Below are positions 7,340-17,078 of a stretch of 40,607 nucleotides of DNA, one piece after another. The DNA comes from an uncultured Lachnospiraceae bacterium (lineage in GTDB: Bacteria; Bacillota; Clostridia; Lachnospirales; Lachnospiraceae). The translations under genes were made by a program, and so were the position numbers. Each line of letters starts with the position of its first letter. The first letter of the stretch is position 1. The stretch covers positions 1-40,607 of the forward strand of contig CADBFP010000016.1 in NCBI GenBank assembly GCA_902793995.1. Reading direction: 5' to 3'. Below the pieces are notes generated by a model, which was given only the letters and a program-made list of their open reading frames with translations, searched no databases and was not told the origin of the DNA.

Positions 7340-8029
7340 CTATTCTTTCTCCATCTTATAGCCCTGGCCGAAAACCACCTTCAGCATCCGGGGCCGGGCC
7401 GGATCAATCTCAATCTTTTCCCGCAAATGACGGATATGGACCGCCACCGTATTTTCTGCGCCGTAAGGCTTTTCCCCCCAAACCTGCTCATAAATCTCCC
7501 GGGGAGAAAAAACCTGGCCGGGGTGCTGCATCAGCAGGGTTAGGATCTCAAACTCCCGGGGGGTGAGATTCACCGCCTCTCCGTCCAGCAGCACCTCTTT
7601 GGTCTTTTTGTTCAGGCTCAGCCCCCGGTTCTTAAGACTGTCCGACTCCGGGGCGCCGCTGCCTAACTGCAGATAGCGCCGGAGGGCCGCACGAACCCGG
7701 GCCACCACCTCCAGGGGGGCGAAGGGTTTGGTGATATAGTCGTCCGCCCCCACATTCAGGCCCAGGATGATATCTGTCTCCTGGCTTTTGGCGGTAAGCA
7801 GCAGCACCGGCACATTACTTTGCTGGCGGATCCGGGCCAGGGCGGTGAGGCCGTCCATTTCCGGCATCATAATATCCAGCAGTACCAGATGAATCTCCTC
7901 CCGGGCCAGAATATCCAGGGCCTCCTGGCCGGTAGAGGCAGAAAAGAGGACCCAGTCCGGATCGGACAGATAGATTTTGAGAGCCTCCACGATATCCTTC
8001 TCGTCATCGCAGATCAGTATATTCGACAT
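7340..8029 (-). CDS. OmpR/PhoB-type response regulator
   Basis: The 229-residue regulator has a receiver domain with the acidic pocket CDDE (D8, D9), phospho-acceptor D52 (LLDIMMPEMDG), the switch residue in LLLTAK and the TKPF lysine. A C-terminal winged helix follows (LTPREFEILTLLMQHPG, IYEQVWGE, VAVHIRHLREKIE, FGQGYK). The longer frame from 8113 is rejected because GAGGAGG lies 7 bases before the ATG at 8029. It sits between the secreted-protein gene (26 bases upstream) and the histidine kinase gene. Direct 11-base repeats ahead of the operon promoter are candidate sites for autoregulation. Confidence 0.95.
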   Translation of the reverse strand: MSNILICDDEKDIVEALKIYLSDPDWVLFSASTGQEALDILAREEIHLVLLDIMMPEMDGLTALARIRQQSNVPVLLLTAKSQETDIILGLNVGADDYITKPFAPLEVVARVRAALRRYLQLGSGAPESDSLKNRGLSLNKKTKEVLLDGEAVNLTPREFEILTLLMQHPGQVFSPREIYEQVWGEKPYGAENTVAVHIRHLREKIEIDPARPRMLKVVFGQGYKMEKE

Positions 8030-8054
8030 GCTAGGTCCTCCTCTGCCATTTTGA

Positions 8055-9008
8055 TTAAGGTTTCGGCTCCACCCAGGGCAGGCTTTCCGGCTCCCGCTCC
8101 TCGTGGTAAGCATAGATCATTTCCATATACTGTGCATCTGTTACAGCCAGCATGGTATAGAGCCTGTCAAAGTCCAGTCCCGCCAGGTTCCCGGCCCTCC
8201 GGCAAATCTCCATTCCGTCAATATAATTGATTTCCCGGCCCTCCAGTATGGAGGCCATTTCCTGCAAAAGGGAAAAGGCTTCCACCTGCTCCGGGCTGGC
8301 CTTCCCGGCTTCCACCAGATCGGACAATAGCTGTCCGTCCGCATACAGCACATCGATCCAGGCTTTTTCCATAAAGCCCCAGCTGGCCGTATTAGCCATG
8401 CGGAAACGGTAGCCATCAAGCTCCCGGGGTTCCTGCAGACGGAAGTAATCATCGCTCATATCCATGCTGCGCTGGAGCTTCGGCTCCCGGGGCAGGGGAT
8501 CCAGGCTCAGGGCCTTGTCCTTCAGCCGCAGGAAGCGTTCCCCGTCCAGTACCTCAAAGGAAATATCCCCCTGGGATATGGCCCGGATCTCCTCCGGCTT
8601 TTTGTTTTGATCCAGCAGCGCATCCAGCCTGGCACGGTCCCGGGCCAGGGCCTCTGCGTCTTCCGTCAGATCCCTGTCCCAGTGCCGTATGTCGAACCAG
8701 TAGTAGAAGTAGTGATAATAGTTCCCGGCATAGTTATCCGGATGGGCTGCCGGATCCTTCATATCATCATAAATAAAGCAATACCACAGGCCTGGCCGGG
8801 CAGGATCTTCCTCCCAGGCACAATTCTGGAAGCGGTCCCATTTGGGATTGCCCCAAAGCCCGGATACCTTTTTCGTAGGTTTTTCCTGCTCCTGCTCCGT
8901 GCCGGCAGCCTGAGTCTCTCTCCGGGGCGTAAAAGCCAGAAGGGCTCCCAGTCCCAGCAGACAAAGAAACCCTATCAGGGAAAAAAGCAGTTTGGTGTTC
9001 TTTCGCAT
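8055..9008 (-). CDS. Secreted or membrane-anchored protein of unknown function, first gene of the two-component operon
   Basis: I do not recognise a family. The 317-residue product starts with basic residues and one hydrophobic stretch (LLFSLIGFLCLLGLGALLAF, residues 9-28). This acts as a signal anchor or an uncleaved signal, followed by a Q/E-rich linker and an acidic, aromatic-rich soluble domain. The region NYYHYFYYWFDIRHWDRDL is unusually rich in Tyr, His and Trp. No lipobox cysteine is seen. Its placement ahead of the response regulator and kinase suggests an extracytoplasmic partner or ligand-binding modulator of the sensor (inference). Start ATG at 9008 has AAAGGAG upstream. Confidence 0.78.
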   Translation of the reverse strand: MRKNTKLLFSLIGFLCLLGLGALLAFTPRRETQAAGTEQEQEKPTKKVSGLWGNPKWDRFQNCAWEEDPARPGLWYCFIYDDMKDPAAHPDNYAGNYYHYFYYWFDIRHWDRDLTEDAEALARDRARLDALLDQNKKPEEIRAISQGDISFEVLDGERFLRLKDKALSLDPLPREPKLQRSMDMSDDYFRLQEPRELDGYRFRMANTASWGFMEKAWIDVLYADGQLLSDLVEAGKASPEQVEAFSLLQEMASILEGREINYIDGMEICRRAGNLAGLDFDRLYTMLAVTDAQYMEMIYAYHEEREPESLPWVEPKP

Positions 9009-9065
9009 TGTTTTTCTCCTTTCATGGTTTCACCGGTGATCTTGATCAAGCGCTTTTCTATCCCT

Positions 9066-9095
9066 ACTATACAAAAAGAGGCCCTGCCCTGACAA
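9066..9095 (-). promoter_or_regulatory. Promoter of the secreted protein/two-component operon
   Basis: On the minus strand TTGTCA (9090-9095) and TATAGT (9066-9071) have 18-base spacing, about 58 bases upstream of the first gene. Confidence 0.7.
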
Positions 9096-9112
9096 GACAG
9101 AACCCCTTATAA

Positions 9113-9134
9113 ACTCTTTAAGATTGGATTAAGA
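9113..9134 (-). promoter_or_regulatory. Two contiguous 11-base direct repeats, candidate response-regulator site
   Basis: On the minus strand TCTTAATCCAA is followed directly by TCTTAAAGAGT. Both 11-mers share TCTTAA. OmpR-family regulators bind such repeats with 11-base period. The site ends 17 bases upstream of the -35 box, a typical activator position. Binding is inferred. Confidence 0.5.
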
Positions 9135-9195
9135 AAGAGGAGAAACAAGGAAACAAGAGCTTCCGGCCTTCAATATTCCCTTGCTCTGTTGTTTT

Positions 9196-9426
9196 TTACG
9201 GCGAAAGGCCCAGCCGCTTCCGGAGGAAGAGGCACAAGCCTCCCAGCAGGCCGCAGACGGCGGCGCCGATGCCAAAGCCCTTGGCGCCGCTCATCAGGTT
9301 ATCATACATGGCCGGGGATCCGTCCATGAGCCGCATATAGCCCCAATAGGACAAAAGGCTCATGAAGAGGCAGCCGGCGGCGCCCGCCAGCAATAAAATC
9401 CCCAGAATCAGCAGAAAGGTCCGCAT
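9196..9426 (-). CDS. Small two-segment membrane protein downstream of enolase
   Basis: The 76-residue product has two hydrophobic segments, FLLILGILLLAGAAGCLFMSLL and GFGIGAAVCGLLGGLCLFL, separated by a short polar loop, and a basic C-terminus (RKRLG). I recognise no family. It starts 3 bases after the enolase stop and has no good RBS of its own, so translation would depend on coupling to eno. The composition is coding-like but the protein is short, so some doubt remains. Confidence 0.55.
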   Translation of the reverse strand: MRTFLLILGILLLAGAAGCLFMSLLSYWGYMRLMDGSPAMYDNLMSGAKGFGIGAAVCGLLGGLCLFLRKRLGLSP

Positions 9427-9429
9427 GGC

Positions 9430-11012
<1,583 letters not shown>

Positions 11013-12554
11013 TCATCCCTTCCGAACCAGCAAGCTCTCTCCCGTCATTTCCGCAGGCTGCTCCAGCCCCATGAGCTCCAGCAGGGTCGGCGCGATATCG
11101 CAGAGCCGCCCGCCCTCTTTCAGGCTGTAGGCCGGATCCGCATTCACCAACACAAAGGGCACAGGATTGGTGGTATGGGCGGTCATAGGCTCCCCGGTCT
11201 CGTAATCAATCATCTCATCCGAGTTCCCGTGATCCGCGCAAAGGAACATCTGCCCCCCTGCTTCTTTCAGGGCCTCCACGGCCCTTCCCACCTGCTCATC
11301 CACGGCTTCCACGGCCTTCACCGCTGCCTCAAATACCCCGGTGTGGCCTACCATATCCGAATTGGCAAAATTGATGATAATCACATCATACTGCCCGCTC
11401 TTTATGGCCTTCACCAGCTCCTCTCCCACCTGGGGAGCGCTCATTTCCGGCTGCAGATCGTAGGTAGCCACCTTGGGGGAGGGCACCAGGATCCGGTCCT
11501 CTCCCGGATTCGGCTCTTCCACGCCGCCGTTGAAAAAGAAGGTCACATGGGCATATTTTTCCGTCTCCGCCAGCCGCAGCTGTTTTAAGCCCTGCTTGCT
11601 GATATATGCCCCGAAGGTATTGGCCAGGGACTGCTTATGGAAAGCCACCAAATGGTGTGGAATGGTATGGTCGTAGTCCGTAAAGAACACATAAGTCAAA
11701 TCCTTCAGCCGCTCCCGGGGGAAGCCGTCAAAGGCCTCATCCAGCAGCGCCCGGGAAATCTCCCTGGCCCGGTCCGGCCGGAAATTGAAGAAGATGATGC
11801 TGTCTCCGTCCATGATCCGGGGCGTCACGATCCCTTTGTGCTCTATCACCATGGGCTCCACAAATTCATCGGTGATGCCTGCTTCATAGGAAGCCTGAAT
11901 GCCCGCCGCCGCATCCCCAAACACAACGCCTTCGCCCTCGGTTAAAGCCCGGTAGGCCTTCTCCACCCGCTCCCAACGCTTATCCCGATCCATCACATAA
12001 TAGCGGCCGATGACGGAGCCGATGTAGCCCACACCGATTTCGTCAATCTTCTGCTGCAAGGCCTCCAGAAAGCCCTTCCCGGAGGTGGGGGCCGTGTCCC
12101 GGCCGTCCATAAAGCAATGGATTACCACATTGTCCATGCCGCAGCGCTTGGCCATCTCCAGCAGGGCGTAAAGGTGGGTGTTGTGGCTGTGGACGCCGCC
12201 ATCGGATAAAAGCCCCATGAGATGCAGGGCCGTGCCCCGGGCCTTGGCGGCATAAATAGCTGCCAGCAGGGCAGGATTCTCAAAGAAATCCCCGTCTTCT
12301 ATGGCTTTGGTGATGCGGGTCAAATCCTGGTAGACGATGCGGCCGGCTCCCATATTCATGTGGCCCACCTCAGAATTGCCCATCTGGCCCTCCGGCAGGC
12401 CCACAAAAAGGCCGCTGGCCTGGCCCTCCACGGCAGGGTACTCCCGCATCAGGGCATCCAGATTCGGTTTTTTCGCCGCTTTAATGGCATTGCCCCGGGT
12501 CTCCTCCGTTAGGCCGAAGCCGTCCAGAATCATTAAAACCGTAGGTTTTTTCAT
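11013..12554 (-). CDS. gpmI: 2,3-bisphosphoglycerate-independent phosphoglycerate mutase
   Basis: The 513-residue protein matches the Mn-dependent iPGM family, which interconverts 3- and 2-phosphoglycerate. It shows the N-terminal metal site LMILDGFGL, the catalytic serine in [14 protein letters not shown] (S61) and [28 protein letters not shown] and the C-terminal metal sites ([14 protein letters not shown] and [10 protein letters not shown]) follow. Length is standard (about 510). Its ATG overlaps the pgk-tpiA stop as ATGA, so translation is coupled. It lies in the lower-glycolysis operon between pgk-tpiA and eno. Confidence 0.98.
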   Translation of the reverse strand: MKKPTVLMILDGFGLTEETRGNAIKAAKKPNLDALMREYPAVEGQASGLFVGLPEGQMGNSEVGHMNMGAGRIVYQDLTRITKAIEDGDFFENPALLAAIYAAKARGTALHLMGLLSDGGVHSHNTHLYALLEMAKRCGMDNVVIHCFMDGRDTAPTSGKGFLEALQQKIDEIGVGYIGSVIGRYYVMDRDKRWERVEKAYRALTEGEGVVFGDAAAGIQASYEAGITDEFVEPMVIEHKGIVTPRIMDGDSIIFFNFRPDRAREISRALLDEAFDGFPRERLKDLTYVFFTDYDHTIPHHLVAFHKQSLANTFGAYISKQGLKQLRLAETEKYAHVTFFFNGGVEEPNPGEDRILVPSPKVATYDLQPEMSAPQVGEELVKAIKSGQYDVIIINFANSDMVGHTGVFEAAVKAVEAVDEQVGRAVEALKEAGGQMFLCADHGNSDEMIDYETGEPMTAHTTNPVPFVLVNADPAYSLKEGGRLCDIAPTLLELMGLEQPAEMTGESLLVRKG

Positions 12555-14593
12555 TCCGGTTTCACCACCTTCGCAAAATCTAATTTCAGGCTGGCGCCCC
12601 CTACCAGGCCGCCGTCGATATCCGGCTGCTCAAAAAGTTCTTTGGCGTTGGCCGGAGCCACGGAGCCTCCGTAAAGAATGCGGGTAGCCTGGGCTGTGTT
12701 TCCATCATAGAGCTCCGCCAGCAGCTGGCGGATGGTGCCGCAGACCTCCTGGGCCTGCTCTGTGGTGGCCACCACCCCGGTGCCGATGGCCCAGATAGGC
12801 TCATAGGCGATGACGGTTTTGGGCACATCCCCCGCCGGAATGCCTGCGTAGGCCGCGGTGATCTGGCCCTTGATCCAGCTAAGGGTAATGCCCTCCTGCC
12901 GCTGGGCCAGGGTTTCGCCGCAGCAGATAATAGGGGTAAGGCCGTGCTCCAATGCTTTGATGGCTTTTTTATTCACGCCTTCATCCGTCTCGCCGAAGTA
13001 TTCCCGGCGCTCGGAATGGCCGATGACCACATATTTTGCTCCGGCGTCCGTGAGCATATTCGGAGCAATTTCCCCCGTGAAGGCGCCTTTTTCTTCAAAA
13101 TACATATTTTCCCCGCCGATGGCGATGTTGGTGCCTTTTGCGGCTTCCACCGCTGCGGGAATGCAGATGGCGGGGACGCAGAGGGCTACGGCGCAGGGGG
13201 TATCGGCTACTAAGGGAGCCAGCTCCTGGATGAAGGCGGCGGTTTCGGAAGGGGTTTTATTCATTTTCCAGTTGCCGGCGATGAGGGGAGTTCTGCCAGT
13301 CGCCCCCTCCCGCCCCTGCGGGGCACCCTCCCCCGCGTTCCCAGGGGAGGGCAAGGAGTCGCCCGCCCCAGCAGGGGCGTCATCTGCGGCAGCTACCCCC
13401 GGCAGTTCCTTGCCTTCCAAAAACTCCAGGGAGGCGCCGCCGCCGGTGGAAATATGGCTCATTTTATCCGCAAAACCCAGCTGATTCACCGCCGCGGCAG
13501 AGTCCCCGCCGCCGATGATGGTCACCGCATCGGTTTCCGCCATAGCCTCAGCCACCGCCCGGGTGCCCGCCGCCAGCTGGGGATTCTCAAAGACCCCCAT
13601 GGGACCATTCCATACCACGGTTTTGGCCTCCTGAATGGCCTCGCCGAACAGCTTTACAGTTTTCGGGCCGATATCCATACCCATGCGGTCCTGGGGCATG
13701 GCGTCCGCCTCAAACACCTGTGTTTCCACGGGTCCGTCTATGGGATCCGGGAAATCTTTCGTGGTAACAGCGTCCACCGGCAGCAGCAATTTCTTGCCCA
13801 ATCTGTCCGCCTTGGCAATCATTTCCCGGCAATAATCCAGTTTTTCCTCATCCAGCAGGGACTTGCCGATTTCATGCCCCTGGGCCTTTAAGAAGGTATA
13901 GGCCATGCCCCCGCCGATAATCAGGGTGTCGCATTTTTCCAGGAGATTATCAATCACCTTCAGCTTGTCCGCCACCTTGGCGCCGCCCAAAATGGCCACG
14001 AAGGGCCGCTCCGGGTGATCCACCGCATTCCCCAGGAAAGCGATTTCCTTTTCCATGAGATAACCCACGGCGCAGTCGCCCCCCTTGGCCCGGATGCAGT
14101 CCGTCACCCCCGCCACGGAGGCGTGGGCCCGGTGAGCCGAACCGAAGGCATCGCAGACAAAGGAGTCCGCCAGATCCGCCAGTTCCCGGCTGAAGTCAGC
14201 TCCGTTTTTGGTCTCTTCTTCCCCCCGGAAGCGGGTATTCTGCAGCAGGACCACATCCCCCTCCTGCATAGCCGCTACGGCTGCCGTGGCGGCAGGACCC
14301 GTGACCCGGTCATCATCCACAAAAACCACTTCTTTCCCCAAAAGTTCGGAAAGACGGACCGCCACCGGTGCCAGGGATTCCCCGGGATTAGGGCCGTTCT
14401 TCACCTTCCCCAGGTGAGAACACAAAATGACCCTGCCCCCATCGCCGCTTAATTTGCGGATGGTTGGCAGGGCCGCCCGGATACGGGTATCGTCGGTGAT
14501 CTTTCCCTCTTTTAAAGGGACGTTGAAGTCACAACGCACAAGAATCCGCTTGCCGCGGATAGCGATTTGGTCTTCGGTTTTTTTGTTGAGCAT
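12551..14593 (-). CDS. pgk-tpiA: Phosphoglycerate kinase-triosephosphate isomerase fusion
   Basis: One uninterrupted 680-codon frame encodes two glycolytic enzymes. Residues 1 to about 400 are phosphoglycerate kinase ([41 protein letters not shown], the nucleotide loop [11 protein letters not shown] and a GGGDSAAAV motif). Residues 435-680 are complete triosephosphate isomerase (AGNWKMNK with catalytic Lys, GHSERR with catalytic His, [11 protein letters not shown] with catalytic Glu, YGGSV). They are joined by a roughly 33-residue Gly/Ala/Pro-rich linker (about 402-434). A PGK-TIM fusion is known in Thermotoga, where it arises by frameshifting. Here it is a direct in-frame fusion. AGGAGGA precedes the ATG. 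The linker DNA is a repeat element (see findings). Confidence 0.97.
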   Translation of the reverse strand: MLNKKTEDQIAIRGKRILVRCDFNVPLKEGKITDDTRIRAALPTIRKLSGDGGRVILCSHLGKVKNGPNPGESLAPVAVRLSELLGKEVVFVDDDRVTGPAATAAVAAMQEGDVVLLQNTRFRGEEETKNGADFSRELADLADSFVCDAFGSAHRAHASVAGVTDCIRAKGGDCAVGYLMEKEIAFLGNAVDHPERPFVAILGGAKVADKLKVIDNLLEKCDTLIIGGGMAYTFLKAQGHEIGKSLLDEEKLDYCREMIAKADRLGKKLLLPVDAVTTKDFPDPIDGPVETQVFEADAMPQDRMGMDIGPKTVKLFGEAIQEAKTVVWNGPMGVFENPQLAAGTRAVAEAMAETDAVTIIGGGDSAAAVNQLGFADKMSHISTGGGASLEFLEGKELPGVAAADDAPAGAGDSLPSPGNAGEGAPQGREGATGRTPLIAGNWKMNKTPSETAAFIQELAPLVADTPCAVALCVPAICIPAAVEAAKGTNIAIGGENMYFEEKGAFTGEIAPNMLTDAGAKYVVIGHSERREYFGETDEGVNKKAIKALEHGLTPIICCGETLAQRQEGITLSWIKGQITAAYAGIPAGDVPKTVIAYEPIWAIGTGVVATTEQAQEVCGTIRQLLAELYDGNTAQATRILYGGSVAPANAKELFEQPDIDGGLVGGASLKLDFAKVVKPE
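13300..13356 (-). repeat. Dispersed palindromic repeat copy forming the PGK-TPI linker
   Basis: On the minus strand this begins CCTTGCCCTC and ends GGGGGCGA. It has a first hairpin CCCTCCCC/GGGGGAGGG and a second hairpin GCCCC/GGGGC. The same order of CCTTGCCCTC, hairpin 1, hairpin 2 and GAGGGCGA occurs at 14606-14670, in the gap between gapA and pgk. It encodes linker residues [15 protein letters not shown] and a few more. Confidence 0.75.
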
Positions 14594-14605
14594 GTCTTCC
14601 TCCTG

Positions 14606-14670
14606 TCGCCCTCACCCACCACCGGCTTCGCCGGCGGTCCCCCCTCTCCCTCGTCAGGGAGAGGGCAAGG
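14606..14670 (-). repeat. Dispersed palindromic repeat copy between gapA and pgk-tpiA
   Basis: On the minus strand CCTTGCCCTCTCCC-TGACGA-GGGAGAGGG forms one hairpin and CCGGC-GAA-GCCGG a second. The copy ends GTGAGGGCGA, 12 bases before the pgk start codon. It ends just before the AGGAGG ribosome binding site. It could attenuate or process the message between gapA and pgk. Confidence 0.75.
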
Positions 14671-14682
14671 GGCCGTTATCAA

Positions 14683-15696
14683 TTATGCTAATTCCGAAAA
14701 GTATTTTATTGTCCGCACCATCTGGCTGGTGTAGGAGTATTCATTATCATACCAGGAAATAATCTGCACCTGAGTCAATTCCTCATTGATGGGAATCACC
14801 ATGGTCTGGGTGGCGTCAAAGAGAGCCGCCGCGGTAATGCCCACCACATCGCAGGACACCACTTCATCCTCGGTGTAGGCGAAGGACTCGTTCACCGCCG
14901 CCTTCTTCATGGCCGCGTTGATGGATTCCACCGTAGGATTGCCCTTTACCACCGCAAACAGCTGGGTCAGGGAGCCATCCACCACGGGCACCCGCTGGGA
15001 AGCACCGATGAGTTTCCCGTTCAGTTCCGGCAGCACCAGGCCGATGGCCTTGGCCGCCCCGGTGGCGCTGGGCACGATATTCACCGCCGCGCTCCGGGCC
15101 CGGCGCAGATCCCCCTTCTTGTGGGGGCCGTCCAGCAGCATCTGGTCTCCGGTGTAGGCGTGCACCGTGCACATAATGCCGGTCTGGATAGGGTACACAT
15201 CGTTTAAAGCCTTGGTCATGGGAGCCAGGCAGTTGGTGGTGCAGGACGCCGCGGAGATAATGGTATCTTCCGCCTTCAGGGTCTTGTGGTTCACATTGTA
15301 TACGATGGTAGGCAAATCGTTGCCGGCAGGGGCGGAAATCACCACCTTCCGGGCGCCGGCGTCAATATGGGCCTGGGCCTTGGCCTTGGAGGTGTAAAAG
15401 CCGGTGCACTCCAGCACCACATCCACCTTCAGCTTCTTCCAGGGCAGCTTGGAGGCATCCGCTTCCTTGAATACGGGAATCTCCTTGCCTTCCACAATGA
15501 TGCTGTCTTCCGTATGGCTGATGCCCCGGCGGTGCATGTACATCTTCTGGGTGGAGTCATACTTCAGCAAATGGGCCAGCATCCGGGGATCCGTCAAATC
15601 GTTGATGGCCACGATCTTATAGCCCTTTAAGTCAAACATCTGTCTGAAAGCCATGCGGCCAATCCGTCCGAAACCGTTGATTGCTACTCTTACCAT
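14683..15696 (-). CDS. gapA: Glyceraldehyde-3-phosphate dehydrogenase, type I
   Basis: The 337-residue enzyme oxidises glyceraldehyde 3-phosphate to 1,3-bisphosphoglycerate. It has the NAD-binding [15 protein letters not shown] motif and the catalytic signature [14 protein letters not shown] (C152). [26 protein letters not shown] follows in pieces, as does [14 protein letters not shown] near the end. N33-D34 (INDL) favours NAD over NADP. The longer frame to 15972 is rejected because AAGGAAAC lies just before the ATG at 15696 and the family starts with [10 protein letters not shown]. It is the first gene of the lower-glycolysis operon. Confidence 0.98.
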   Translation of the reverse strand: MVRVAINGFGRIGRMAFRQMFDLKGYKIVAINDLTDPRMLAHLLKYDSTQKMYMHRRGISHTEDSIIVEGKEIPVFKEADASKLPWKKLKVDVVLECTGFYTSKAKAQAHIDAGARKVVISAPAGNDLPTIVYNVNHKTLKAEDTIISAASCTTNCLAPMTKALNDVYPIQTGIMCTVHAYTGDQMLLDGPHKKGDLRRARSAAVNIVPSATGAAKAIGLVLPELNGKLIGASQRVPVVDGSLTQLFAVVKGNPTVESINAAMKKAAVNESFAYTEDEVVSCDVVGITAAALFDATQTMVIPINEELTQVQIISWYDNEYSYTSQMVRTIKYFSELA

Positions 15697-15825
15697 TCTT
15701 GTTTCCTTCTTTCTTGCAGATCTTTTTGCAGTACCGACGGCCGCAGCGGGCAAATAAAAAAACGCTTCCCATACCTTCACGGCTTTCCTCGATATTGCAT
15801 TTTCGCACCAGGTATAATCGGAAGC

Positions 15826-15853
15826 CGGGCCGAAGCCCGTATTCCGTATTATA
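15826..15853 (-). promoter_or_regulatory. gapA operon -10 box and 5'-end UUCG stem-loop
   Basis: On the minus strand TATAAT (15848-15853) lies 150 bases before the gapA ATG. I find no good -35 box at 16-18 bases. Transcription should start near 15841, immediately before the hairpin CGGGC-TTCG-GCCCG (15826-15839), a very stable UUCG tetraloop. A 5'-terminal stem-loop of this kind often protects abundant mRNAs. The poor -35 box suggests activation or a non-standard promoter. Confidence 0.55.
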
Positions 15854-15920
15854 GCACGGCTTTTGAAAAAATCTACTCTTTTATCGAAGAAAAACAAAAG
15901 TCTTTCGATTATTAAGTTGT

Positions 15921-17078
15921 TTAGGTCCTGTAATCTCCGTTGATCCGCACATATTCGCCGGTAAGGTCGCATCCATAGGCCTGGGCCTCCCCGGATCCCT
16001 CATGGAAATCCAGATGCACGAACACATCCTCATCGTCCTTGGTCAGTTCGCACTCCACCTTGCTGAAATCTCCGCTGCTGTCCGCCATGGCGGCGCCGGC
16101 TGCGGAAAGCACCAGGGCCTTGGAGAGGCCCCCATGGCCAAAGGCCGCTTTCACGCTGTTGGAGCGGCAAATGCTCCGGGCCACCCGGCGGGCTTCCTCC
16201 TTATCCGCCAGGCCCTTCACTGCCACGGTAAGAGTCTTCTGAGCCCCTTCTCCGTCCGCCGCAATCCGCCGGGCCATCTCCGCCAGCACCGTTTCCAGAA
16301 GTTCTTCCATGGCCGCCTCATCCGCCGGATTATCCACGGCAATCCCGGAAGCCCCGCTGGCCAGCATGATCAGGCTGTCGTTGGTAGAAGTGTCTCCGTC
16401 CACCGTTAAGGCGTGAAAACTCTCATCGCAGGCCTTTTTCAGCATGGCCTTCATGGGGCCCGGCTCCATCACCGCATCCGTGGTGATAAAGCACAAGGTG
16501 GTGGCCATATTGGGATGGATCATGCCGCTTCCCTTGGCCATGATTCCCAGCCGCACCGTACCCCCGGATAAGGGCAGCTCCCAGGCCCCCTCCTTCCGCC
16601 GCCGGTCCGTGGTCATAATGGCCCAGGCCGCCTGGGATCCCTCCGCCCGGGACATGCGGGGGCGGATCTGGTCCAGGGCGCTGCGCATCTTGCATACCGG
16701 CAGCTGCTCCCCGATCACGCCGGTGGAGCTTACCAGGATGCTGCCCGGCTCCAGCCCGAATACCTGCTCTGCATAAGCCTCCACCTCCCGGGCGGCGGCC
16801 ATGCCGGGCTCCCCTGTCCCCGCATTGGCATTGCCGGAATTGATCACAATCCCCCGGACATAGCCCCCCGCGGCAATCTCCCGCCCCAGAGTCACCGGAG
16901 CGGCGCAGAAGCGGTTGGTGGTAAATAAAGCGGCGCAGGCCGCCGGCCGGTCGGACAGCAGCACCGCCACATCCGGTTTGTAGCTCTTGTAGCTTTTAAT
17001 CCCCGCATACACGGCGCCGGCGGTAAAGCCCTCCGGTACCGTAACGCCTCCGTTTTCTATCTTCCGAGGCAAAATCAT
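15921..17078 (-). CDS. Divergent ArgJ-family paralogue
   Basis: The 385-residue member of the ArgJ family (ornithine acetyltransferase, self-cleaving Ntn-type fold) keeps the oxyanion residues SSTGVIG (T119-G120), the cleavage site [13 protein letters not shown] with nucleophile T193, and [10 protein letters not shown]. It also keeps the GCDLT...RINGDYRT C-terminus. It differs from the canonical copy at 19580 by being 23 residues shorter. It lacks the GRDxNWGRI...GYSG block, which is replaced by [20 protein letters not shown]. Its start overlaps the AraC-type regulator stop as ATGA, so the two are coupled. It may be a weak or substrate-altered transferase. Whether it works in arginine synthesis is not known. 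Confidence 0.88.
   Translation of the reverse strand: MILPRKIENGGVTVPEGFTAGAVYAGIKSYKSYKPDVAVLLSDRPAACAALFTTNRFCAAPVTLGREIAAGGYVRGIVINSGNANAGTGEPGMAAAREVEAYAEQVFGLEPGSILVSSTGVIGEQLPVCKMRSALDQIRPRMSRAEGSQAAWAIMTTDRRRKEGAWELPLSGGTVRLGIMAKGSGMIHPNMATTLCFITTDAVMEPGPMKAMLKKACDESFHALTVDGDTSTNDSLIMLASGASGIAVDNPADEAAMEELLETVLAEMARRIAADGEGAQKTLTVAVKGLADKEEARRVARSICRSNSVKAAFGHGGLSKALVLSAAGAAMADSSGDFSKVECELTKDDEDVFVHLDFHEGSGEAQAYGCDLTGEYVRINGDYRT

Noticed and set aside
6723-7361. Plus-strand frame opposite the histidine kinase
   Set aside because: It is antisense to clear membrane segments of the kinase and has no RBS or recognisable motif.
13260-13410. Assembly error or frameshift creating the pgk-tpiA fusion
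   Set aside because: The frame is continuous through the linker, no TPI start with RBS is visible inside it, and the downstream gene is coupled by ATGA. A sequencing error cannot be fully excluded because the linker is GC-rich.
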